NCBI GenBank assembly: GCA_029881255.1
Contig: JAOUMY010000020.1
Span: 1-35,977 of the forward strand
Origin: Gammaproteobacteria bacterium
GTDB lineage: Bacteria; Pseudomonadota; Gammaproteobacteria; S012-40
DNA length: 35,977 nt
Direction: 5' to 3'
Both the position numbers and the translations under genes were made by a program. Below the pieces are notes generated by a model. The model was not told the origin of the DNA, did not search any database, and saw nothing but the letters and a program-made list of their open reading frames with translations. Positions 24,933 through 34,800 of the stretch are shown here, piece after piece. Within the stretch, counting starts at the first letter, position 1; every line of letters begins with the position of its first letter.

Positions 24933-25264
24933 TGCCGATCACGATTGATTATTTTGACGAGACAAACCCGATATCGACAGCGAAAGTTAATGCGAACTTT
25001 CAAAAAATCGCGGACTACATCAACTCCGTCGTAGGGTCCCAAGTCATCGACTTTTCGCCCGTTCCCTCCGGCGATGGGTCTGGCCACGTGAGTAAAGCGG
25101 GCGACACGATGTTGGGGCAGCTTGTGGTGCCGTCGCTAGTAATCGGCTCGCAACCAGGACTGCATAAAGGGGACTTTGCGGGTATCGCGTTACTGTCGGG
25201 GGATACGGTTGTTGCTAACGTGTCGGCAAAAATTGACGAAATTTTAGTAGCGGCTAAGCCGTAA
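24932..25264 (+). CDS. Small tail-fibre-like protein
   Basis: A 110-aa protein. SKAGDTMLGQLVVPSLVIGSQPGLHKGDFAG is the phage tail-fibre repeat pattern (KAGDTMxG..), and the N-terminus (YFDETNPISTAKVNANFQKI) resembles the attachment part of fibre proteins. It is too short for a full fibre; it may be a fibre collar or a separate short subunit. TAATG overlap with the nozzle gene. Confidence 0.6.
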   Translation: MPITIDYFDETNPISTAKVNANFQKIADYINSVVGSQVIDFSPVPSGDGSGHVSKAGDTMLGQLVVPSLVIGSQPGLHKGDFAGIALLSGDTVVANVSAKIDEILVAAKP

Positions 25265-25284
25265 CTTGGCACGGGGGTGTTGTT

Positions 25285-25497
25285 ATGACCGCAATGATTG
25301 TGTCCGATGTCGTTGACCTGTCTGTGACAGCAACTATTCCGGTCCAAGTGGGCCACGGCCTGGGGCGTGAGGTTGGATTCCTGTGTATATGGGCAGACGA
25401 CTATGTACAGTTTAAAGTGGACGCCAATGCCTCGGACCAAAATACACTGGTTTTGATTCCCGATGTGACTTGCAATGCGCGCCTAGTGTTGCTATGA
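25285..25497 (+). CDS. Short virion-operon protein, unknown
   Basis: A 70-aa beta-rich protein (VVDLSVTATIPVQVGHGLGREVGFLCIWADDYVQFKVDA). Ribosome site GGGGGTG. The VQVGHGLG.. pattern resembles small phage proteins near tail-fibre genes. No function assigned. Its 3' end overlaps the candidate promoter at 25489. Confidence 0.55.
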   Translation: MTAMIVSDVVDLSVTATIPVQVGHGLGREVGFLCIWADDYVQFKVDANASDQNTLVLIPDVTCNARLVLL

Positions 25498-25516
25498 GAG
25501 AAACTATCGCTATACT
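25489..25516 (+). promoter_or_regulatory. Candidate sigma70 promoter
   Basis: TTGCTA (25489-25494), 16 bp, then TATACT (25511-25516): 4 of 6 and 5 of 6 matches to consensus. It lies about 50 bp upstream of the gene at 25566, which has its own strong ribosome site (AAGGAG) and is followed by a strong hairpin. Confidence 0.55.
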
Positions 25517-25565
25517 TGGTATTGTCAATATTGATGTTTTGTACTTAGCTAAGGAGAACTAAGCT

Positions 25566-25982
25566 ATGCCAGATTATGATATGCGAGACGTGGTTGGCCG
25601 TAATCAACCGCAGTCTACACGGTTCCGTGAAGTTGTATTTGAAGTCGATTATGCGCAGCAAAACCTTGCAGTAGGCGACCGTGGGTACATCGGCGATCTC
25701 CCTGCGGGGTTTGTCCCGTTGGGGCTTGTGCCGATCAGTCTTAACCCCGAAGGCGAAGCGTGTACCTATGACATGGGCACGGGTGCCGATCCAGATGGTT
25801 TTGCCGTCGATCTAAACGCAAATACGGCCGCGAATGGCCAAATGGCCCCTGGTGCGGCAGCTTTGCTTGGCCAACGGTTGTCGGCAAATACAGCGGTATA
25901 CGTTGCGTTGAACGCGGCTCAACCGCTCATGAATGCCCATAAGGCCAAGTATAGCTTTTGGGGCTACATGCTCGATCTGTGA
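25566..25982 (+). CDS. Probable abundant small virion protein
   Basis: A 138-aa protein with no cysteine-rich or membrane features: an N-terminal MRDVVGRNQPQSTRFREVVFEVDYAQ, then a beta-rich body (GDRGYIGDLPAGFVPLGLVPISLNPEG) ending in KAKYSFWGYMLDL. The pattern is like head-fibre or decoration proteins. A near-consensus promoter, an AAGGAG ribosome site and a 13-bp hairpin just downstream suggest separate, strong expression. Function is inferred only from context. Confidence 0.65.
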   Translation: MPDYDMRDVVGRNQPQSTRFREVVFEVDYAQQNLAVGDRGYIGDLPAGFVPLGLVPISLNPEGEACTYDMGTGADPDGFAVDLNANTAANGQMAPGAAALLGQRLSANTAVYVALNAAQPLMNAHKAKYSFWGYMLDL

Positions 25983-26407
25983 TGTTTGAGCCTCGGCACC
26001 CACTAACAAAGCCCCTCACGACAATGTTTTGTCGTGAGGGGTCTTTGTATGAAGGGGCGGGGGATTTACACGCTCCCGTCATCGACTGGTTATTACAGAA
26101 TGACCAATGGTTAGCGTATGCGAATGGCGTCATTCATGGTTGGGTCGGCTGGTTTTTGCTAGACGACGATAGTCGAGCACTTTTCCGACACGATGGTTTT
26201 TTGGACGCACTAGGGCAGAGGTCTATCGAGTTAAGCAAGGGGCGGCACCTGTATATCGCGGAAGCAGTGGTTGCGCCTTGGGCTCCAAGGCAGTTGTTGT
26301 GGCAACTCAAAGCGCAGGCAATAAAAGCAAACCCTGGCGTGCAATCGGTATGTGCGCATGTGCGCAGTAAAGGCACTGTTCGTTGGTTAGAGCGGACTAT
26401 ACATTGA
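25982..26407 (+). CDS. Hypothetical virion-region protein
   Basis: A 141-aa protein from the ATG at 25982 (TGATG overlap); an in-frame ATG at 26024 lies in the loop of the hairpin and would be a post-terminator start. The body (WLAYANGVIHGWVGWFLLDDDSRALFRHDGFLDALGQRS, then HLYIAEAVVAPWAPRQLLWQLKAQ and a C-terminal basic segment) hints at an alpha/beta fold like an acetyltransferase, but no signature motif is clear. It precedes the internal-virion-type genes. Confidence 0.55.
   Translation: MFEPRHPLTKPLTTMFCREGSLYEGAGDLHAPVIDWLLQNDQWLAYANGVIHGWVGWFLLDDDSRALFRHDGFLDALGQRSIELSKGRHLYIAEAVVAPWAPRQLLWQLKAQAIKANPGVQSVCAHVRSKGTVRWLERTIH
26012..26041 (+). terminator. Strong hairpin terminator
   Basis: A perfect 13-bp stem, CCCCTCACGACAA (26012-26024) with TTGTCGTGAGGGG (26029-26041), has a TGTT loop and is followed by TCTTTGT. 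It lies just after the gene at 25566 and inside the 5' end of the next reading frame, so it either terminates that unit or hides the downstream start. Confidence 0.75.
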
Positions 26408-26415
26408 GGTGATAT

Positions 26416-27708
26416 ATGAGCTTTAGCGGTAGCAATACTGATTCAAGGTCGCGCGTTAGCTCTCCAGAAGAATTGCAAGAGTTTGTTGACGCGCTAGATA
26501 CCTACACCAACGGACGTATCAAAAACTTCGCCACCACTGCGACCGATGTACCGAACTACAGATGGTTGGGCGAAAGTGAATATGTAACACCGAAACAAAT
26601 ATTAGCACCCAATAACGTGGCGGCGAGTAGCATTGTCAAACCTTGGAATGTTGGGACAGATAAGATTGTGGCTCCTGCTTCGGTAACCGCTAGATCGGTT
26701 ACGAAGCCAAATAGCGTCAACGCACGGCGCATCAGTAGGCCAAACGATGTGTTTACTCAATCTCTCCAGACGGCAACGATAGACGGTGTGGGCGATGTCA
26801 ACTATGGCGGGTTCAACTATGATCGGTTGTCGCCTGATCAACTCCGTGCTGTCGGCGGTGCTGGAGCGACACGCGAACTAAAGGCGAACCGCGCGTTGGA
26901 CAGAGTGTTGAGTGAGATTGCGGGTGACGCGAGCCTAACAACCGCACAAAAAGCCAAAAGCAGGCAAGATGCGGGTTCCGAACACGCATCCAGTATTGAT
27001 GCGATAGCGAAAGAAACCGAAGCGGCAATTGCCTTGCTCATGGGCGATGAGCAAGGACGCTCGCTGGATGCCAGCAAGTTTAATGCGGGCAAGGCTTTGG
27101 AGGCGTCGCTAGCGAATCAAGGCAAGGATAAAGATATCAATATCACGCAAGCGGGCCTGGACTTAGACGCCAATAAAGCTAGTGCCAGCAATGCACTCAC
27201 GGCTGCTATGGCCAATCAAAGCACGGCTAAGGATATTAATATCCGGGATGTGGAAAATGAACTCGCCGCTGCTTTGTCCAATCAGAGCACGGCTAAAGAT
27301 ATTGGTATCCAGGAAGCATCAAACCGTCTGACGGCAGACTTGGCCAATCAGAGCACGGCTAAAGATATTGGTATCCAGGAAGCATCAAACCGTCTGACGG
27401 CAGACTTGGCCAATCAGAGCACGGCTAAAGATATTGGTATCCAGGAAGCATCAAACCGTCTGACGGCAGACTTGGCCAATCAGAATACGGCCAAGGACGT
27501 TAATATTCAAAATGGCATAAATCAGGTTGCGGCGGATTCAACCAATTTGAATGCGAAACTACAAGACAATATCGCGTTATTTGATTCGTTTATAAAAGGC
27601 CAGCAATTAAGTCTCGATGAAATTGATCAATTGCTAGGATTGTTCGGGCTCGGTAAAGGGCAGTATTCACAGACCTCTGGATACAGTTTTGGTGCTGAGG
27701 TTAAATAA
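26416..27708 (+). CDS. Coiled-coil internal/ejection-type protein with 22-aa repeats
   Basis: A 430-aa, helical, Ala/Asn/Asp-rich protein. The first part has short imperfect repeats (IVKPWNVGTDKIVAPASVTARSVTKPNSVNARRI, period about 10 residues, a beta-like pattern). Residues 289-354 are three exact 22-residue repeats (unit NQSTAKDIGIQEASNRLTAD LA) with degenerate copies on both sides, giving a long amphipathic helix. Long Ala-rich helical proteins just before a giant late protein are usual for podovirus ejection proteins (as in P22 gp7/gp20 or T7 gp14/15). Ribosome site GAGGTGATAT. Confidence 0.65.
   Translation: MSFSGSNTDSRSRVSSPEELQEFVDALDTYTNGRIKNFATTATDVPNYRWLGESEYVTPKQILAPNNVAASSIVKPWNVGTDKIVAPASVTARSVTKPNSVNARRISRPNDVFTQSLQTATIDGVGDVNYGGFNYDRLSPDQLRAVGGAGATRELKANRALDRVLSEIAGDASLTTAQKAKSRQDAGSEHASSIDAIAKETEAAIALLMGDEQGRSLDASKFNAGKALEASLANQGKDKDINITQAGLDLDANKASASNALTAAMANQSTAKDINIRDVENELAAALSNQSTAKDIGIQEASNRLTADLANQSTAKDIGIQEASNRLTADLANQSTAKDIGIQEASNRLTADLANQNTAKDVNIQNGINQVAADSTNLNAKLQDNIALFDSFIKGQQLSLDEIDQLLGLFGLGKGQYSQTSGYSFGAEVK
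27280..27477 (+). repeat. Three tandem 66-bp coding repeats
   Basis: Units 27280-27345, 27346-27411 and 27412-27477 appear identical by eye; diverged copies precede (from 27214) and follow (27478). Period 22 codons, frame kept. Near-identity suggests recent expansion. Confidence 0.92.
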
Positions 27709-28835
27709 TGCCATCGATCAACGACATCCTAAACCACGGGTTGCTTGGGTCGCTACAGCGAGATAAAAAGAAAACAGAACTAGTCAATCTACTGACTAAA
27801 AAACGCAATCGTGACGATGAGTTATCCGGCGACCTACAATTGCGTAATGCGTCCGAGTTGGGGCCAGAACTCCCTTATCTGACTGAGAAACTTACGCCGG
27901 AAGATGAAGTCGCCATGGCAATTGCCTATGACGTGCTGGGCATTAATCCCAACACTCAGGCATTGGCAGACGAAGCAGTGAGTCGAACGGCGGGCAATAC
28001 GGTACGCAATCGTATGCTAGAAAAGGGCGAACAGGCGACAAACGATCCTATCATGCTAATGAACGCGGGCAACAAGTTATCGGTGTCCCCACGTTTCAAG
28101 GCAAACGAAAACACGGTGCTCGATCAATATTCTGGCGAGATAGTTCAAGAAACACCTCTGGGCACTGCCCGAACTGCAAAAACTAGCCAAGAAGCCTTTG
28201 GTATCGGCTTGCGCAATGATGCGCTCAGCGATGTGCTAGATACCGTTACAAACGATGCGATGAAGGCTAATATCGCCAATAAGAACAGCGTCGTGCATAC
28301 CGGGCGTGCGAAAGTCGTGGATAAGAACGGCATACCTCGATATGCGGATTACAGTGTCGGGCTGGACGGACGTGCGCGTTATTCCATTGCTACTGATAGC
28401 GAGACCGGCGAACCATTGAAGGCATATAACTCGTCAAGCAGTGGTCGCAGTCATCGGTTAGATAAAAGCAAAAAAACGATCGAACTGGAAGCCTGGGATG
28501 CTGCATTAAAACAAGTGCATGACGAGCGAAAATTAGCCCGCAAGCTCGGCGAAAAATATGACAACGATTACAGTACACGCGCACTAAAAGTATACCGTGA
28601 CCGCTTGAACGATCCGACCGCATTGGCGCCAGGGATGAGCGAAGATCCGAGTATAAGTGAAGATCCAGGTATCGCTTCTCCATCGTCCACCGATATCGAA
28701 CCAGAAAATGATCCCAATATCACGAGCGCGAGAATCCGCGCGCACAATGACGGGTTTGGTGATCTTGGCCAATGGATACCGGGCAAAGGTTTTGAAGTCT
28801 ACGAGAACGGAAAACTAATCGGGTATTACTACTAA
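27708..28835 (+). CDS. Internal virion protein candidate
   Basis: A 375-aa protein with a helical N-terminus (MPSINDILNHGLLGSLQRDKKKTELVNLL), a mid-region DVLGINPNTQALADEAVSRTAGNTVRNR and a polar, acidic C-terminal stretch (SEDPSISEDPGIASPSSTDIEPENDPN). It overlaps its neighbours by single bases (TAATG). No family is recognised; the place between the coiled-coil protein and the giant protein suggests it belongs to the DNA-ejection set. Confidence 0.6.
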   Translation: MPSINDILNHGLLGSLQRDKKKTELVNLLTKKRNRDDELSGDLQLRNASELGPELPYLTEKLTPEDEVAMAIAYDVLGINPNTQALADEAVSRTAGNTVRNRMLEKGEQATNDPIMLMNAGNKLSVSPRFKANENTVLDQYSGEIVQETPLGTARTAKTSQEAFGIGLRNDALSDVLDTVTNDAMKANIANKNSVVHTGRAKVVDKNGIPRYADYSVGLDGRARYSIATDSETGEPLKAYNSSSSGRSHRLDKSKKTIELEAWDAALKQVHDERKLARKLGEKYDNDYSTRALKVYRDRLNDPTALAPGMSEDPSISEDPGIASPSSTDIEPENDPNITSARIRAHNDGFGDLGQWIPGKGFEVYENGKLIGYYY

Positions 28836-31800
28836 TGCCGTTTGTTCCTCTGTCGAATCGACAAGACGATGAGGAGGTTGTGCCTCAACGTGGCTTTACA
28901 CCGATCAGTTCGCGGCCCCCCTCTGTCTCCCCTCCTACGGTAGAAAGCGAGCAAGACTTGTTTGCGACGGAACCGCCCTATCCTGGTTTTATGCAGGGCA
29001 TAAAAACCCAAAATCGTGAGTATGTGGCATTAGATAGGCCGGGATTCTTTGATCGCACAAGCGCGGCGTTTGAAAGTCATGATGGGCTGAGTGCGAACCT
29101 GCTCAAATATGCGAGCGACTTTTTACCGCAGGTTGATCCCGTCACAGGCAAAGTCATGAGGCCCGACGAAAATCGTAAAGACCGGGTGTTGCGTGAGCTG
29201 GTTGCGAAACGGCAACTGGCGATGCCAGAGGCAGAAACATTCGGGGAAAAGGCGGCGGATTTCCTCGGTGCCGCAGGTAGTGAAATCGTGGACCCCACTG
29301 CTATAGCGGCAGGCGGTGTCGGTGCGACCCTCCGTGGACTTGCGCGACTGGCTACATTGTCGGGTGTTGGCGGTGCATATGAAGGCGCCAGTGCTATCGC
29401 CGAACAAATGGCCGATCATGGCGAAGTTGTTGATGCCGGTAATGTGGGTATACGCGCGGGGACAGGGGCGGTGGCTGCTCCTGTGCTGGATCTATTAATT
29501 CGGGTAGTCGGTACAGGTTTTAAGAAACTGTGGGCCTTACGCAGCAAGCAAGGCGCTGACACGGGCGCTATAGATGAGCAAATTGGCCAAGGCCTAAGTG
29601 CGGTTTTCGAAGAAGCAGACAAAACCGGCGTGGCGCGTACAGAAGCCGCTCAAATGCTGGCACGGGTGATAAAGACCCCCGAAGGTGACGTGGTTGCGCC
29701 TTCGTCCGATGTTATACGTGCTTTGCCGGGTGAATCTCCAATAGCGCCAACTGAGGCACCGTTGCGTACGAAAGAAGGCGAAGTGTTGCCCGTAGAAAAT
29801 GCACATCAACAGGAGCAAGGCAAACCCGCAGCGGACTATCAAAATCTCGCTAACGAGTATGAGCGACTGGCCAGAGCGACCAGTGACGAATCGGTGCGTA
29901 CCGATTTGCTCGCCCAAGCTGACCGGCTTCGCCGACAACGGGTTGCTGAGATTGAAGACGCAAAACCAAAACTAAGCGCAAAGGAAAGAGCCAGACAACG
30001 CGCACAACAGATGCGCAAAGTAGATGAGTCTCAAGACGATTTAATCACGGCGATCCGTAAGCTCGGTGGTATTAATGTCGCTGAGGATTCGGATTGGGCG
30101 GGGAGGCTAAAGCATCTCTCGAGGCGTGTTCCAGGGTTGCCTGGGATAGAACAAACTTCCGGTGCCGGCCGTTCGCTGGATGATTTGGCTGAATTGCTCT
30201 ATGGCCGTGGCTATCTCAAGAGCCGGGACAAAAAAGAACTGGAGGACTTGCTTTGGCGAGCCGAAAATGGTGAAAACTTTTATTCCTCTGCGCGTCAAAT
30301 GTCAGACGATGAGATTGCGCAAATGGACCCGAACTATGGTCGCCCGCCAGAGGATTCCAACTTCGGTAGTGACAGCGACTACACCTTCCACGACAATGAT
30401 GTTGCGATAGATGACACCGATGCGGAGTTTGTGATTCGCACGGATGCTGGCACTATTGTTCCGGCCCGACCTTTGGACGAGGACGACTTATTACGGATTG
30501 ATGCGGAGATACGCGCACATGAAGAACGAGAAGCAGAGCTTGACGCCTACTACGAACGAGAACGAGCACTCGAAGAAGGTCAAGGGGAGCGGGAAACCGG
30601 CGAGCCTGGACAAACTGAGGGATTTCGCTTATCGGAACGGAGTGAGGATCGAGTTCCGCAACGGGCTAGTATTGAACCCGGAACGGGAGCGGAAACAGAT
30701 TTCCTCCCAGGCATCGACAAACCCCGACCTGGAGAACAACAACTAGCCGATTTTATTCGCCAGAAAGAGGCGGCTAAGGCCCCTCAAGGCTATGTGGCAC
30801 CACACCAAGGTGAAGGGGATTTATTTAACCCACAAGCGGGTGCGCAGAAGGATCTCTTGCGTGATGGATTTAAAATCGAGTCGCCAGACGGATTTAAACC
30901 TTACTCGCCTTCATCGAACAGGCCGCTACTTTTTCTCCCCGCCGATGCTGACCTGCCTACGCGCAAGGCCGCATTGGATACATTTGGCCGCAAAGTAAAG
31001 CATGTGGAGACTGGCACCTTCCCGACCGGCATATCGCGGATTCGTAATAGCGCCGATCTCGCACATGTGATTGCGCCGATCCGCAAAGACGCACAGGAAT
31101 CCTTTGTAACGGTTGTAACGGATGATGCGGGCAATGTATTGCGCATCGCCAAACTACATAAGGGCAGCCAACGAGAGGCAAGCGTAGATCCAACATTGGT
31201 TGCTGGCGTGGCGGCGAATACGAAAGGTGCAAAGGCTGCGTGGATTGCACACAATCATCCCACGGGCGGCGTTTCACAAAGTGAAGCCGATAAAGTATTA
31301 ACCTCGAAGATCCATGATCTTCTCCGGGGCAGTGGTGTTGAGCTGAAAGGATCGGTTGCCATTGCTCCAGGCGGCAAGGTGCATAGCCTGTTTGGCGAGG
31401 GGGTTGAACTTAATAGCGTACCTACAAACGCACAAGCCCGTTCGGGCGTTATACCTGTCACTGAACGACGGTTGGTTGGGCAAGAAACGCCTCATGAACC
31501 GATAGAATCCGTAGACCAAGCCCACGCGGTTATGAACGAACTGGGTAATAATCAAGATGGTGTTTTATTGGTAGACGCACAGAGTCGCCCAGTCGGCTTT
31601 TTACCAATGACAGTGGATGAAATGCGCACCTTGCGCAGTGGCGAACAGGGCGGTTCTCAGCGGCTCTTACAGGCATTGGATGAGACACAGGCCGATGGTT
31701 TTTTTGTGCGGTCGGACTCTGAGGCGGTCGCTGGAAACATGAATGCGTTCGCGTCTGCAACAAAAAAACGCCTTGTTGATGTGGTTGACAGTTCGGGCAA

Positions 31801-34800
31801 GTCACACCAAACCAAAGAAGGCATCCCAGAACAATCCACGTTCTATTCAAATCCGTTTGGTGTGGCGGCTAAGGAAATTGCGCGGGATTTCGTGCGAGAA
31901 CCGGGTCGCAATCTCGCGGCGGCTATTGCTGGTGGAACGTATGCAGGCACAACGTCCGAACATGAGATGGGCAGCCCTGAGTGGTGGCTGGATGTAGGCA
32001 AAGGTGGAGGCCTGGGGCTGTTGATCTCTCAGGGCGGTCGTGCGGCAAAACTGTGGGGACCGGGGAGCATTGCGGATAAAGGGCGGGTAAAACTCGGCAA
32101 TGCGATTGAGCGACTACCGTTGATCGGTCGCGGTCCTGCTGAGGTGCGTGAGCTCAAGCGCAAGCAGCGATTGATGCGCCAGTTATTGGATCGGCAAACC
32201 GAGGAAGTGGGTAAGTTTTTGCTCAAGAACTTCAGCCCGAGCGAGCGTGCTCAAATGGCCGATCTCATTGAGAATCGCGGAATCATTCAGGACTTCAACC
32301 TAGTGCATCGTCAGGCCGCAATTCTCGACGATTATTTGGTGCAAGCGGGTGAGCGCATGAAAGAACTGGGTATGCTCCCAGAGGAATTAGAGACGGGCGG
32401 CTATCTGCATCGTTACTACGCAAAGCATCTTGGCTTGGATAAGGACTTTCGTTTGGCCAAAGGGCAAACACTGTCTGGATCGTATTCGATTGCACGCGGG
32501 AAAGATGAACTCATTGATCGCAATTACATGAGTCCTCGCGCTCAGTCGGTCATGAACCAGGTAGACGAGGTGCGCAGTGAAATCCAGACATTAGAAAAGT
32601 CACGGTCGGATTTATTGGGCGCCGATAATAATGCGCGGCTCAACGATCTGCGCGCCCAACTACGGGATCTGAAAAAGAAAGAGTTAGTGGAATATACTGG
32701 TGGCGAAAACGGGAAACTACGGTCGTTCTTTTTCCTGAAAGATGAAGTTGCAAGGTTGGCCCGTGAGGACGGGTCTATCGTCGGGTTTGAAGGTGGACCT
32801 GGACCCGGACTTGACCCGACTTTAGGGCCTGTTGCCAAGCTGGACGGTACATTCAGTCCTACGGAACGTGTATGGTCGATCCGTGGCACGCGTAAGGGGC
32901 AAGCGTTGTTGCATCGGGATTGGACGGATGCTGAGCGTCATGCCTGGGGCGAGATTAAAGACGCAGGTTATCGTTACGTTCGCGGCATGGGCGAAGTGTC
33001 GCATGACCTCAGTTTGGCTACGCTGTATAAGACGGTTGCTGATCGCAGTGCGTGGGCGAGTAAAGACCCGATACCGAACTGGAAGCAGGTGCCCGTCACG
33101 GCTGTTGGTGGTTCGCCAATGAAACGCTATGGCGCGTTGGCGGGGATGTATGTGCGCCCTGACGTGTGGAATGGCATAAGCCGTTACGGTCGCAATCTCA
33201 AAGTGTTGGGACCCGTTGGCGATACCAAGATTCCCGGCACTGGCGTTACGATAGACCAGTTTTATCGTGCGTCTGTCAACAAGTGGAAGTTATACAAAAC
33301 TGTCTATAACCCGGTCACGCATTTAAACAATGCCTTCTCAAATGTGGAAATGCTTTACATGGCGGGGTATTCCCCTTTCGATCTCGCCAAGGCGTTTAAT
33401 TTGGCGCGGCAAAATGAAAAATCGGATGTCTGGGTAGAGGCCAGAGAAAACGGGTTGTTCGGTGCGGATTGGTCCAGTTCGATCACGTCTGCGGACGGAG
33501 GTAACGCAAAAGCAATTGCAGATCTTGCCGACGAATTGTTAAAGCAACCGGAAATTCCGGACGCCATTCTTTCGACGGATATTATGATGCGGGCCAAAGA
33601 GTGGTATATCAATTCCCGCAATGCTGTGAGCGAAGCCGATGGTAAGTTTGCTAGCGGGGCGGCAATAGCGAAAGCGATGAGAGAGCCCGCTTTGAAGGGA
33701 TTGAAAGTCAGCCTGAAACCTGTGACTGCGGCAGGCAATGCAGCACAAAAACTGTACCGCTTCGAAGATGAAATATTTAAATTGGCGGTGTATCAAGCTG
33801 AGCGTGCGAAGGGCAAAAGCCCGGAACAATCGGTTACGACTGCGCAGCAATTCTTCTTTGACTATAACGATCTCCCTACCGTGGTGAAAGCAATGCGGGA
33901 CTTCCCGGTTGGATCGCCTTTTATCAGCTATACCTACCTTGCAATACCGGCAATTGCCCGCAATGTCGTACACCACCCAGAGCGTGTGTTGGCTCTGGTT
34001 GCTGCCTATGAGGGCATGAATTACGCGGCGCTGTCTGCCGATGGGGAAGCTGGCCCTGGGGAATATTGGGCGGCTGAGGAGGCGCAAAATACAGCCAGTC
34101 CACCTTGGGATAAAGGCCGCGCAGCCTGGGGCGCACGCAATACCGTAAATCTACCTAATGTGCCATATCTACCCTCCCTGGACGGTTATCGCTTGAGCAT
34201 GGCGCGTATGCACGCCATGGGTAATCCGTTTATGGCAGAGTCGGGTAATCGAGCGGCGTCTGTACCGTATGCGTCATGGTGGGGATCTGATTTGTTGGGA
34301 TCAAACCCGTCTCATGCGTTATACGATATCCTGATTAATGAGGATTGGCGGGGCAAGCCTATCTACAAGGAGGGTGCAACGGCAGAAGATAAGCGGGCCG
34401 CTTTGGCTAACTATCTGTACCAAGCATGGTCTCCGTCCAATCCACTAACTCCTGGCGGCTACCACCAGCAAAAAATCATCGAAGGGCTGGCAACGGACAA
34501 AGCTCGAGCCGAATCAGCGGGCGAAGATCCAGGGCTGGCAGGCTTTGTTGTGGAGACCGCTAACGGTGTTGCTGAGGCGTTGGGCATGCAGGGCTTCACT
34601 GGCATTGACGGCCTGGGTTACGAGATTGAAAGCCGGGATGCGATACTCGGTTCGCTCGGCGTTAAGTTGCGCCCTCAGCGTTTTGCTGAGTCGATTTCGT
34701 TCGAGAAACAGGACATCGAAAAGGCAATGAAGGACAAAGATCGGTGGCTAGATAGCAAAGCGTTATTGGCGAATAAAGGGCGACTTTCTGAGTCTCAGTT

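Noticed and set aside
26049-26117. Short ORF directly after the strong hairpin (ATG at 26049)
   Set aside because: It is only about 20 codons long and out of frame with the longer protein-like frame that covers the region.
27214-27500. CRISPR-like array
   Set aside because: The repeats are contiguous 66-bp coding units without spacers and keep the reading frame.
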